33,508 bases of DNA from the NCBI GenBank assembly GCA_000231825.2, contig JH720346.1, forward strand, positions 432,063-465,570, written 5' to 3'. The notes beneath the pieces are model-generated. The model was not told the DNA's origin and searched no databases. It was given only the letters and a program-made list of their open reading frames with translations. Below are positions 1-11,738 of this stretch, piece by piece. Position 1 is the stretch's first letter, and each line of letters opens with the position of its first letter. Origin of the DNA: Tetrahymena elliotti 4EA. Lineage: Eukaryota; Ciliophora; Oligohymenophorea; Hymenostomatida; Tetrahymenidae. Position numbers and translations under genes: made by a program.

Positions 1-1774
1 TTATTATTTAATAAATGAGTGAATAAAATTGCAATACACCCTAGTTGGAATCAATTTGATAGGGTATTTAAAATATTAATATTTTTGCTTGAAATAAATT
101 TATTCGATATCTATTTACCTATGAAAATTTCTACATTCCCATGGCAGATAAAAGAGATTGTAATCAAATAAAATGAATAGATTAGATTTTGGTATCCTAA
201 TTGATACAGTAATTATTAGCAACTAATTAATTAATTTCTTATTTTGTTTTACCGTTTTTGAATTTTTTAATTCTAAATAAATTTAATCCAATTTCATTTT
301 ATCTACTATAATTTGTGCATTCCAAAAAGGGAAGGTAATTAAGAAGCTGTAATCAAATAAATTGTATACATTTGATTTTGGTATCTTAAAGACAGATAAA
401 ATAATTATTAGCAAGTAATTAATTAATTTCTTCTTTTCTTTTATAATTATTGATTGTTTTCAATTTAAATAAATGAAAAGTTAGGATTAAAAAAGATAAT
501 TTCATCTTAATTATCTTCATTTAAAAAAAACTGAGTGATAACATTAAATTTTTAAAAAACTATTAAATAATTAATTAGATTTGGTTGAAATTTATATTAT
601 TTCTAATATATCTAAATAATTTCTTGTGGAATAATTCTTTAATCTTTATTATTTTTAGGGAGTTATTAATCAGTCTATTAGATCAGCAAAGCACATTTAA
701 ATTAGTAAAATTTATAAACCTAACCTACATCTTAATACTAACAAATGACAATTTTTAAAATAAAAAAATTATTGAAAACCTACTCACAGCTGGCATCGAA
801 TTATAAAGAATAATCTGTATTCTAATAAATTTTTTTAAGTTTTTTCTAATTAATTAAAATAAAGTATTATTTCTAACAGATTAAAACTACATTTAAAAAT
901 GTATCAAAAACTTCTCTTAAAATAAATGGATAAATATCTCCCGCAAAATAAAGTATTTAAGATACTTATTGAGTTTTTTTAGATACTTAAACTGTAATGG
1001 CTGATCTTGTAATTATTATTAATTTTTGAATTAGAATAATTGCTACAAAACAAATAGATATTAGTAAGAATTAGTATATTATGAAAATAAGTTTAGAGCT
1101 TAAAAAATATTTCAGTAAAACTTACTTGTTTTGATAGAAATATTTAAGTACCAAAATTCAAACACTTTAGGATGATATTGAAACTTATTTGATACTGATA
1201 TAATTTTGAAAAGTTTTTATTTCTGATAAATCATTTTTAAATGTTTTGAAATAAATTAATGCGAGTCTGAGAGATTCATTCAAAAGTAATGATAAAGCTT
1301 ACATTCAAATACGAATAAAAAAGTAGAAGTAAGGTTAATACACTTTACAATAAATAATTTAGCTTAGCATGAATTTTTTTAGAATTTAATTTTAAGTTAA
1401 ATTTATTATTTAAAATGATTTGATAATTTTAAATTTGGTTTTAAGAATTGTTGCATCACTAAATGATGAATTTTTAAAAAGGAATAGAATAAAGTACAGA
1501 TTAGGATAAAAATGATACATGATAAAAATACTTAGAAGAGATAAATTAATCAGATTTAGAATACAAAATCTATTTAATTAAGCAAAATAAAGATGCGATT
1601 AATTTCTATCAGATAGAGAAACTGTTCAATTACTTTGTAAAATTTAAAAGTACATTTTCATTAATTTTTTGTATTTAAGTGCAAAATCATAAATTTTGTG
1701 GGAGAAGAATGATAAATAATTTATTGATTTAATTTTTAATAAATCTTTACATTTAAAAAAGTAAAATAGAAAAA
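1..1774. other. AT-rich spacer upstream of the first transporter gene
   Basis: No gene could be supported here. The stretch is AT-rich, with many homopolymer runs. It contains a diverged direct repeat near its left edge (listed separately). A + strand frame that is open under the ciliate code runs from about 1208 to 1512 and a second from about 1513 to 1770, but neither has a recognisable domain and runs of that length are expected when TGA is the only stop. The last part before 1775 is the presumed promoter and 5' leader of the MATE gene. Confidence 0.5.
157..437. repeat. Diverged direct repeat pair, about 90 bp units
   Basis: Two copies lie at about 157-250 and 348-437, roughly 190 bp apart. 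Both begin with TGTAATCAAATAAA, continue with a GATTTTGGTATC block, then TAATTATTAGCAA and TAATTAATTAATTTCTT. They differ by scattered substitutions, so this is an old duplication rather than a fresh one. No coding sense is visible in either copy. Confidence 0.7.
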
Positions 1775-3345
1775 ATGATAATTTTAAATAGCAAAGTAAT
1801 TGACATCATAAAGAGTGCTTCTTTTAATGCCATATCAAATCTCTGCAACAATTTGATATATTTAGTTATTTTACATTTCATGGCTTTGAGTAAAACCAAT
1901 GCTTCTTTAAATTAGAATGGAATAAGTAAATTTTCTTGCTTATTTTGGAATCCAATTTTACTGATAAATTAATAATAACAGGTATTTCTATGTGCATAGT
2001 TGAAATAACATTTGGGCCAGTCATTCAAGCATTTTCTAATGGGCTCAAATAATTATATTCTTAATTTTTTGCTAATTACAGTTAAATGAAAGGGAATAAA
2101 AATATTTTGCTTTATCAAAGTATTATTTTTTGCATGGGTCTTGGAGTCGTTTTACTTTTTGTTCTATTTTTTACTTATGACATAATTCTTAGGATTTTAA
2201 ATTATGATGAAGAAGTAATATCTATGACTTATATAGGTATTGTTTATTTGTTAGTTAGCAGGATGATACTAGTTAACTATGAATTTATTCGTGCATAGCT
2301 TATAGGTCTTAAAGTATTTGGCCCTTTTGCAATATTTTAGTCTGCAGCATTTGGATTTGCAGCTTTTTCTTGTTTCATCTATGCCTAATATAGAGATATA
2401 GGAATTCATTAAGCTGGATTTTTTATGATTTTCCATGAAATAATAAAAATTTTCTTGGTTTCAATTTACATTTTAAAGCAAAGAGAATAAAACAATTAAT
2501 AAATGTAAGCTGCACTATTAAATGCTGAAGATAATTACTAAAATGAAGTAGAAGAAAATGGCAGATTTAGTTTTCATTAAATTATTTAAGAAAGATAAAA
2601 AATGTTAGATCTTCTATTGTATGTAAGACCACTATTATTAACATTATATATTGAATACACATTTTTTAATACATCTGTTATCCTCTCTGGTAGATACTCT
2701 AAAGACTATATTGTTCCAGCTGTTTGTTTTTCTATAACTAATAATTTAATCCTAAAAGGTATTTTAGGTTTAGCAGAATCGGCAGTAAGCTTTTGTGGAA
2801 CTTCTTTTGCTTCTAAAAATTTTGAAAACACAAAGGAGTATTTAAGATATACAATAATCATTTTATTGAGTTATGAAGCTATTTTTATATTAGCTTTAGT
2901 TACTTTTTCTGATTTATGGGCTAGATGCTTTAGTTTGGATCAAAATATTATTGAAAATATATAATTCTATAAATACTTATATTTAGTTACAGTCCCTATT
3001 GATGGAACATAAATTCTATTAGCTGCCTACTTGCAAGTTTTAGAGAAGAAAGTATTTGTTTCTAAAGTAGCGCTATTCAGTTATATTTTTGTAGGAATTC
3101 CACTTATGTTTATTTTAGGTGATTTAAGTGGATTGAAGTTAGGAGGCTTGTGGCTAGCTATAGGCATGTCCAATTCAATTAATCTATATAATTATATCAA
3201 GCAGATAAAAGACATAGACTACAATGAATAATATATCATAGCCTAAAAAAACCATTTATTAAATAACACTCGTACTTCAATAAGTGATGAAATTCAATAA
3301 ACCGAGCTTCTACCTATAGAAACTTCTTCAAAATAAACAAAATGA
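1775..3345 (+). CDS. MATE-family efflux transporter, paralog 1 (504 aa, 2 exons)
   Basis: Predicted polytopic membrane protein of the MATE (MOP superfamily) type, which exports organic cations or drugs in exchange for H+ or Na+. Exons are 1775-1925 and 1982-3345, with a 56-nt GTAAAT..ACAG intron in phase 1 after codon 50. TAA/TAG are read as Gln and the stop is TGA. The protein has two hydrophobic halves joined by a polar linker at about residues 218-259. The second half keeps the MATE-like order: RPLLL helix, a GLAESAVSFCGTSFA segment, DGTQILLAAYLQ at about 390, then a short LKLGGLWLA segment. The tail after about 460 is polar and Q/N-rich. It is clearly paralogous to the genes at 8194 and 11739, sharing the intron site and the N-terminal NNLIYLVI block. 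The start is the first ATG matching the paralogs. Family assignment rests on topology and motifs read by eye; the substrate is unknown. Confidence 0.75.
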
Positions 3346-4845
3346 AAGAAAAAAACAATTAGTTAAAAAAAAATTGAAATTTGTTTTCCTTTTTTAAATT
3401 AGCTCGAATTAATGATAATAATAATAATAATAATCTTAAGAAATATACCAAAAATTAAATAAATGTGTTTTGGAATGATTTAATTCAAACAATCTATTTT
3501 TTTGTGATTACATTTATTTCTATGTAGAAAAGAAATTAATATTTCTTTTACTTGTTGGGAATTATATACCATAAATATCTTTTCATTAATTGATTTAAAG
3601 AAAAAATTTCTGTAAGAAAGCAGAAATTTTGAGGGGAAAAAAATTGTAACAAAAAAATCAGTAAAATGTAATAATACTGAAAAGATTACATTTCAAAAGG
3701 TATTCATAAGAATTGGATATTAATTTAAATTTATTAAATTATTCAAAAGATTTTATTCCTCCAAAAAAAAAAGAAATAGATAGATAGACAGTAAGAATTG
3801 ACATTTTTTCAGTTAGATCTATCAAAATTTTTTAAATTTAGAAAACAAATAAATTATTTAAATGATGGTAAAACTCTTTAACATTCCAGTTCAATATCAA
3901 ATGATAATTTAAATGTTAAAAATGCAACAAAGAAAGAGTTATCAAAAAATTAATAGAAAAATACTAAATTTAGAAATAGAAAATATAAACACATCATAAG
4001 TCTTTCAAAAGATTTTTTGTGTAGAAGAAATAGTTAATTTCAATAATAAGTTCATTTTTAAACCTAGTCAAAAGATTTCAAATGAATGATTATCATTTTA
4101 AATAAATTAATACATTTTTATTTGTAGAGAATTACTCGAATGTGCCTATTAACATAAATATCTATTTATAAAACTCCTTTAATCTTTATTTTATGCTTTC
4201 TAAATTTATTTTCTAGAATGTGATATGAAATCCCTATTTTTGAGTGGTTTAAACATATCATACAATTTATCTAAAATAAATATTTTTTAATAGAATTTAA
4301 TTTAGAAATTTAAAAGATTTATTTTGAGTTCAATAATTTTTCAAACAAATTATTAATCCTTATTAAAATTTTCTCAATTAAAATATATTAGGATTATTCA
4401 AATTTATTTATCCTAGACTTAAATTAGGATAAAACATGTATATCTTCTAATATTTATTTTGAGCTAAATTCTTCTGCTAAAATAATATTACTCATTTTTG
4501 ATTTGAGTTATTTCTAACATAATTAACATTTTCTGTTTCATTTTTAACAATATTTGATTAAAAAGACAAAACATAATGCCTAAAAAATTTCATAATACTT
4601 CTTAAAAAATATAAATAATTTGCTAAAATATATATTACTAATTTTTTTATTTAATATTATTACTTAAAACAAAAAATAAAATTATTTGTAAATGCAAAAA
4701 TTAAGTTAGTAGAATAGAAAATAGATAATTAAAATAAAATTTAACAAAAAATGATTGAAATGATTTAAGTTTCTAATAAAATAATTACAAAGCTATTAAA
4801 ATAATAACCATAATATTAACAAATAAATAAATAATTTTAAAAATT
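3346..4845. other. Convergent 3' spacer with no gene
   Basis: This is the 1.5 kb between the stop of the first transporter and the stop of the minus-strand TTLL gene, so it should hold both 3' UTRs. It is very AT-rich. A TTCAAAAGATTT-type motif recurs near 3733, 4005 and 4068, and a block around 3507-3590 (ACATTTATTTCTATGTAG, then CATAAATATC) is echoed near 4109-4165. This suggests eroded duplications. No open frame with recognisable protein sequence was found on either strand. Confidence 0.5.
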
Positions 4846-7679
4846 TCAACTTTTATTTTCTTAATTGTTTGAGAGTTAATAAAGACACTCTTAAGGTAAA
4901 TATCCCATAAATTTCTTTTTTCCTTCTAAATTATCATCATAAACTTTTTGATACGTATTATCTTTTCTAATTTCATTTTCGAATTCAGGTTCAAGCTCAT
5001 TTTCATTTGCTCTTCTAAATCCTCTGTCAAAGTCAGAGACATCAAGAGACTTGTACTTTTAGTATAAAGGCAAAAGGAATTTAGCAAATTTACTGATTCT
5101 TTAAGCTCTAGACCTAAGGTAGGCATACTAAATTTAAAACATGTCTCCATACATTATGTAATTATGTCTAGCTCTTCTCCATGTTAATCTCATAATTTAT
5201 GGATTGGGGTTATTTTCTAAAAACCAAACTCTTTAATTTTCATCTATGATCATATCAACAGCAAAACTTTCAAAAAACCTGGAATCTTTTAATAAATCTT
5301 TTTGTCCACTTCTGATTAAATGAACTAAAGCTCTATATATTTAAGGGTATATTGTTTCTTCTAACCATTTAGGATTCTTTATTATTCCCTTTTCAAGGAA
5401 GTGTTCAGTAAGTTCTTCTAAAAATATATCAAGACCTGAGCTTTTATTAGAGCTACCCGAAGGAGCAGTAATGTTACATATATGTGAAGCTCTCTCTGTA
5501 CTCTAGATATCAAAAGGTAGTGAGCATTTCTTTAAAAAGTTTTGCTTTTGAACATATATAATTAGAGGATTTGTACTAGATATTAAGAAATACATTCTTA
5601 ATTCTAATTTATAACCATCATAAGTCAAAGGATTTGCAATGTACCTATTATTTTTATCAAAAAAATGTTAAGTATTATCTAAAAAATATGCTTTTTAAAT
5701 CAAATCATTCAAATAAAATTATATCTTAATTTCATCTTTATTAGATAAAATAATTCAAAAAAGAATTAATTATATCTTAGTTACTTTTAGGCTTTAATTA
5801 AATAATTAAAAATATCATCTTGTATATTCTTTTAAATAAAATTAAAAAGTATATCTGTATTGCTTGAAGCTAGCTATTCATCATTATAACTTAATATTTG
5901 TTTGATAAAATAATTTTAAAAATTATATCTGAATTACCAAGAATAACTAAAAAATAGGATAATAAAAATCATGAAAAAAATATTGATTTGATAATATGAA
6001 TTCTTTCTTTATTTTTTATGATTAAAAGCCAAATTGTAAATATAATCAGATAAATTTATTCGTTAAATAAAGTCCTCAAAAAACAAATGATATCGTAATT
6101 GCTATTAAGCTTTCACGAATAGATTAAGCATCTCGTAAAAGTATATACATTCTATAAAGTAATCTAAACAAAATTCTATCATACTATCTTTCAGCCATGA
6201 TAAAAAGAAACTATTAAAAATCAACTAAAAAATATTTTTGATAAAATAATTCTAAAAAAGGTTTTAGCCTAATTATTTTAGTTATATGACTGATAATCAA
6301 ATTGTAATTTCTTTCTACTAAATTTATTCGTTTAATAAATCCCTTAAAAAAAACAATATTTTATTACTTTTAGGCTTTAAGGAAGAAATAAAATTTTCAC
6401 CTAAATTATCAAAATTGATAAATTCATTTTGTAGAATAACACTAAAAAATATATTTATTACTTTTAGGCAATAAGTTTTTCTTTGATTTCGCCACACTTG
6501 GAACCTTTATCATACTTTTGCAAAGTTTCTTCTCTCAGTTAAGTGGTGAATAATTGAACACCTTATCCTCTGTGAACATCTTGGCCTTACTTGAGAAGGA
6601 AAGAAAAGCTTTATTTTTTCATTAAATCTTCATAATCTTAACTCTAAATATAGTCAAAGAATTATTTGCATTCTTTTTCATCATAAAACCTGTATGATTT
6701 AGGCATGTATGTCATGGTTTTTCTACACACTTAAGGATCTACAAATGGTTTTTATTAGTATTCTCTGAAGTTATCAATGACAACATCTTTATTAGTAATT
6801 GACTACTTTCCTGGAATGTGATTGGCCATTTAAAAGTTACAAAAGAGCTATTTGTTGATTTAAAAGTAGTGATGCATTCTAGATATTTAAGAATGAATTA
6901 AAGTAGTTTCTAATGGCATATTTTGTGTTCCTACTTAATAAGTCTTGTGATAATCTAAATTTTCTACTCCAGGAATCATATCTATTCCAAAATCAGTGAC
7001 TACTTCTCTTGACATAGTAGTTTTATCATAATCTATTTAAATACATTTAATATTGTTTTTATTATTATTAAATCTAAAAACGTATTAATCTTTCATTCAT
7101 TTAAAAAATATATATTGAAATGTTACCACTAAACATGAAATAGTTTTTGTTTATTGAGTCTGGATGCAACAAATGATAGAGATCACTCTTAAAACAGTAT
7201 CTATCATCATTAATTATATTTAGATAGGGCTATTACTTAATTTCCCTTCCTTCGTAATGAGAATTTTAATCTAATGTTATGTTTGAGTACTCTAAAAATT
7301 TATATATGATGTATCTTGCCTCTTTTTCATTTTCTTTCCAATCTGGATCTACTTCAGCTTTTTATATGTTTGAGTGCTTTTAGAAATCAGGGTGGGCTTC
7401 ACGCTTGATATGATCTTTGATGTGGTACTAAGTGCCATAATGTGGTACCTCACTTGTAAAGTAATCAGGATTAGAATCAACTAAAATAATTCTAGATTTA
7501 TTTGAAGTGTTGATAAATGATAAATATAAAAATGCTGCTCCTACGATGCCTGCAATAGCTAATATAATATAAAATCTTTTAGACTTCTTATCAGTCTATT
7601 TCCTAATGGTTATCTTATTTGCCTTTTGTTGGCTTGGTGCTTCCTATTTTTGCTAATTTGTTTTAAATTTTTAACCCAT
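4846..7679 (-). CDS. Tubulin-tyrosine-ligase-like (TTLL) protein with an N-terminal membrane anchor (659 aa, 3 exons)
   Basis: Predicted ATP-grasp amino-acid ligase of the TTL family, whose members add Tyr, Glu or Gly to tubulin or related proteins. Exons on the minus strand are 7679-7127, 7089-6462 and 5644-4846. Key blocks are NHIPG at about 274 (TTL NHFPG motif), GQDVHRGQGVQLF near 355-367 (ATP-grasp loop), KYIANPLTYDGYKLELRMYF at 394-413, and VDMIIDENQRVWFLENNPNP near 525-544 (usual form LLEVNTSP). This order is diagnostic of TTLLs. Residues 36-56 form a hydrophobic helix after a basic N terminus, which is unusual for the family and implies membrane tethering. The first intron is only about 37 nt and its exact ends are less certain; the second is 817 nt with internal repeats. 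The gene is convergent with the upstream MATE gene and divergent from the next. Substrate and amino acid added cannot be told from sequence. Confidence 0.8.
5645..6461 (-). repeat. 817-nt intron of the TTLL gene with internal duplications
   Basis: The intron joins LIAQK (codon split AA|G) to YIANPL, giving a seamless TTL motif across the junction, so the boundaries are well supported. Inside it the + strand string TTACTTTTAGGCTTTAA occurs identically at 6364-6380 and 5781-5797. It closely matches the exon/donor junction itself at 6459-6475 (TTACTTTTAGGCAATAA). A second pair, AAATTTATTCGTT.AATAAA with flanking CAAATTGTAA, occurs near 6035-6075 and 6300-6340. GATAAAATAATT recurs near 5742, 5902 and 6239. 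Confidence 0.75.
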
Positions 7680-8193
7680 TTTTAAATCTCTTGAAAATCA
7701 AATAATTGATTGAGTATTTATTATTAGATAGATACAAAAAAATTTCACCAATGTGTTTAATTAAAGAGTGTCTGTTTCTTCTAATCTTGAAAATCTTTCA
7801 TCAGTAACTTAACGCATGAAAAGCATCATCAATCTGCTTATCCAAAATCAAAAAAAGGAAATTTTTAATTTTATTCAGTTTTTTCAAAATTGAAACTTTA
7901 CAGAATTAAAGATTAATTGAAAGAAAGAAAGAATGAAATGAAAATTAAACAAATGAAATCCTTTTTCTACTTAATTCTTTTTTACATTTTTTAATGGTTA
8001 AATTAAAATTATGGTTTTGAGCATATTGTAATCAGACAGACAATACAGACTATCATAAGCAAATTAATTAAAGTCTTCAATGATCAAAATTAAATTGTAT
8101 GAAAAATTTTTAATAATATTTTAAATATTGATTGCCATCAAAATAAACATTTATAATCTATCTAAAATAATAAGACTACATAAATATTAAAAC
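7680..8193. promoter_or_regulatory. Divergent spacer between the TTLL gene and MATE paralog 2
   Basis: This 514-bp AT-rich stretch separates two genes transcribed away from each other, so it must hold both promoters and 5' leaders. No individual promoter motif can be named. A GAAAGAAAGAAAGAATG purine run lies at about 7919-7935. Confidence 0.4.
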
Positions 8194-9786
8194 ATGAATA
8201 TAGATAAAAAGAAAATCAAAGAGTTAACAAAGAGTGCATCTTTTAGTGCAATTTCTTGTTTGTTTAACAATCTCATTTATTTTGTTATAGTTCACTATTT
8301 ATCCTTAAACTCTAACAACCCTTCACTTTAACAAAATGGCATTAGTATTTTATTTATTGATTTTGTCTTTCATTTTTATAATAATTACACCTGATTTGTG
8401 TTGATTTATTTATTGATTAATATTAAATTAGCTTTAGCATAAACAATTCTTGTTATCACTTTGGATCCAGTTTACAATGCTTTTGCAAATGGCTTGAAAA
8501 TGCTTTATTCTCAATATTTTGCTAATATTAATCTAAATGATAATAAGAATGTGAATATCCTTCTCTACCAAAGTATTTCCTTTTGTACAATACTAGGCAT
8601 AGTTGTCATTTCCTTATTTTTTTTGTTTGGCGATATGCTTTTTGGACTTCTTAATTATAGGCAAGATACAATTAATGTTGCTATGATTGGTTTACTCTTT
8701 ATTTTTGCAAGTAGAATTTTCAATATAATATATGATTTCTAGCGCTGCAAGTTGTTAGGAATGAAAATTTTTGGTCCTTTTGCTTACTTCTAAACTGCGT
8801 CATTTATAATTACAACCATGGTTTGTGAATTAATCCATAATATTTAGGAAGTAGGAATTTATGAAGCAGGAATATTATTTATTTTGCATGATTTTATAAA
8901 AGTGGTTTTTCTATTTGTCTACAATAAAAGAAAAGAAAAAGATTAGCCTTTGCTGCTAGAAGTGGAAGTGGAATAAGATGAATAGATTAGTATTATGTAA
9001 ACACTTTCTAACACTGTTAATGATATGATTAGAGAAAGACATTAGCTATATGATTTAATTATTTATGTTAGACCAATTATATTTATTATATTTTTGGAGT
9101 GTTTATTCTTTAGTTTTTCTATTATTCTTTCAGGTAAATTCTCAGATGAGTATATTGTAGCAGCAGTTTGCTTTTCTATGACTAATACTATAGTTTTTAA
9201 AGGTATTATTGGACTCCTAGAAGCACTTATTAGTTTCAGTGGTACTGCTTTTGCATCAAAAGATTTTGAAGGAACAAAAGAGTATCTAAAATATACTCTC
9301 TTTCTTCTATTTTGCTATGAAGGAATATTTATCTTACTTTTATGCACATTCCAAGATTACTGGGCACATGGATTTACCTAAGATCCTATAGCTCTTGAAT
9401 TAATTCATTTATATAAATATATTTATTTAATTACCATTCCTTTAGATGGAACATAAGTTCTTTTATCAGGCTACCTTCAAACTGTAGAACTAAAACAAAT
9501 TGTTAAAAAAACTGAAATTGTCAGCTTTTTTATCATCGGTTTACCAGCCATTTATCTGATGGGTGACACCTTCGACTTAAAATTAGGAGGCATTTGGACT
9601 GCAGTAGGTCTTTGTAATGTTATCAATGTCGTTACATATGCAAAATCAATTATTTCAATCAATTATGATGTTTAATATAAAATTGTCTGCTAGAACTAAG
9701 AAATGGTAGAATCTAATTCTTCTAAAGATGAAATCGAAGATAAAAAGACACAAGAATTACAACAAATAGTCAGCCAACAAGACTGA
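8194..9786 (+). CDS. MATE-family efflux transporter, paralog 2 (501 aa, 2 exons)
   Basis: Second member of the local transporter family. Exons are 8194-8344 and 8432-9786, with an 87-nt GTATTT..TTAG intron in phase 1 after codon 50, the same site as in its two paralogs. The stop is TGA and many TAA/TAG codons are read as Gln. Two hydrophobic halves flank a charged linker (about 215-260) rich in Lys and Glu. The C-terminal half shows the MATE order most clearly: SIILSGKFSDEYIVAAVCFS, GLLEALISFSGTAFASKDF, IPLDGTQVLLSGYLQ near 387-401, then GLPAIYLMGD and LKLGGIWTAVGL. The polar tail is about 45 residues. Of the three copies this one is closest to the third. The start codon is the first ATG in frame, and MNIDKKKIKEL aligns with MIDFKKVKEL of paralog 3. 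It is expected in a cellular membrane as a cation antiporter; the substrate is unknown. Confidence 0.78.
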
Positions 9787-11738
9787 AAAACAAAAATCAA
9801 TACTAAACTTTAATTAGATTTATATTATTTTCTATGTGTAGCAAGCAAAACTATTAATATCTATTAATTTTTTGTCTAGATAAATGCATGGTTTAGGTGT
9901 ATAAATATACATATATGTCTCAATAACATCTATTTCTAATTTATTCTATAAAATCTTTAAAAAATGAATATCTGATTTTGTGTAAATTAAGTTTAAATAT
10001 TAAAAGACTAAAAATATTAAATAAAATTTATTTTGAGATTAAATTTATCAGTGATTGTTTTAGATGTAATATAATACATCATGTCTCAATAAGTACCAAA
10101 TTCTGATTTTTTTAAAAATTTGAAATCTTGTTAAGTTAAGTATAATCCTAAAAAGATTGAAAATAGTAATATTTAATCATTTTTTAATTAAATTTATGCA
10201 TTCTTGATCAGGAAAAGAATTAATTAGAATCTCAATATAAGTAAGCATACTTCTCTATTTGTTCTGTAAAAAATCTTAAATCTATCAAATTTTGTTTACA
10301 TTCAGAAGAAATAGGAAATGATATCTTTCACTTTTTAACTAAATTTATGAATGTTTAATGTTTTGTACAGAAAAAATTATTTATGCCTTAAGCAATCAAG
10401 TAAGACTCAGATTAAAATTAGAAAATATAAATTAAAAACTCATTCATTTATTGAATTTATGCATTTTTTAGGATGAAAACATATTTCGCTATGCCTTGAA
10501 AAAATTCCATTTCAACTTACGAAATCCTAATTCTGTATTAATAAAGTGCAAAGTATTGAAACATTTTTTCATTTAATTTATTAATTTTTATTCCTAGAAA
10601 GAAGATGTCTCTCTGTCTAGCTAGCATCATCTTTTTCTTATTTTATTAGGAAAATTTTAAATCTTACATATCAGCTTTTTATCTTCAATAATCCAATCTT
10701 CGATATTAATTTATTTATTTTTCCCTTTGGAACTTTGGAAACATTTAACTTTAACTTGAATAACACAAAACTACTTTGCTTGTTACTTTACTTTTTAAAT
10801 TATTGGAAATAATTTTTTGATTATATTTTATTTTGAAAATATTAAAATAAATGGAAAGGTTTTTAACTAATTAATAGCAAAATAAAGTTTTATCAAACAA
10901 AACGAATATCATAAATTGTGATCTCCAAAATAGCTGAGAGTTTTTGAAAAAGAGTTTTTAATGTAAATCAAGATTTTTAAATCCCCAAATTATTAATTAA
11001 TTTTATTTATTTGTTCAATTAATTTTAGCTTTATTGAATGAAAAAAAGCCATAGAAATCTAATTTAAAAATTTTAAAGAGTAAACAGAGAGTAGTTATTT
11101 CATAGCTTTAATGATAAAAATGTTACAAAGAAAACAAAAAGATAATTTCTCATAGAAATTTATAAAATTTATGCCTAAAAATCGATATTCTTTTCAAATA
11201 AAGTACTCAATTTATTAATTTGAACAAAATAATAAAAGAATAAGTTAAATTTCCTCAAATTCAAAACTCAATTTTTTCTTACCATTTTACTTCTTTCTTG
11301 TGACTTTAGTCTCTCAATGAATGAAAAACACATTGTATTTTTTCTGAATTTTTAAAATAGATTTTAATAAAAATAGAAATAGAAATAAATAACTTTTGTA
11401 TGTAAATATTTCATCTAACATCCTACCTATTCTTACATTTTTATTTCCTGCATTGAAGATTTTGAGATTTAGTTTAAATATATTCTTAATAATCAAATAC
11501 AATACCAAACAGTAAGATATTTTGTATGATTTACGTATTAATTTATCTACATAATTGCTTCTCTCGATCGATAGCTATTTTTGATAATTTCAAAATCACA
11601 TAATCAATTTTTTACCACAATATTACACAATTTAAAATGAATGAGCAAAGTGGTATTTAATTGATTAAAAGCTTTTATAGAAATGTAAATATTATTTCAT
11701 TAATAAATATATTATTAAAAAGATTAGCTAAAAAAATT
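9787..11738. other. Spacer between MATE paralogs 2 and 3, with degenerate repeats
   Basis: No gene could be supported. Between about 10040 and 10620 there is a loose tandem pattern: TTTAATTAAATTTATGCATT near 10185, TTTAACTAAATTTATGAATG near 10334, TTGAATTTATGCATTTTTTAGGATG near 10452 and TTCATTTAATTTATTAATTTTTATTCCTAG near 10567. Spacing is roughly 110-150 bp and each copy is followed by an AG and a purine-rich stretch. ATGTCTCAATAA also occurs twice (about 9915 and 10081). The rest, to 11738, is plain AT-rich sequence that should hold the promoter of paralog 3. Confidence 0.45.

Noticed and set aside
4926..5150. 74-codon minus-strand frame starting METCFKFSMPTLG
   Set aside because: It is an out-of-frame reading of the last exon of the TTLL gene, whose own frame here encodes the conserved C-terminal part.
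11314..11508. 64-codon minus-strand frame upstream of MATE 3
   Set aside because: No family resemblance, composition like the spacer, and no supporting splice structure.
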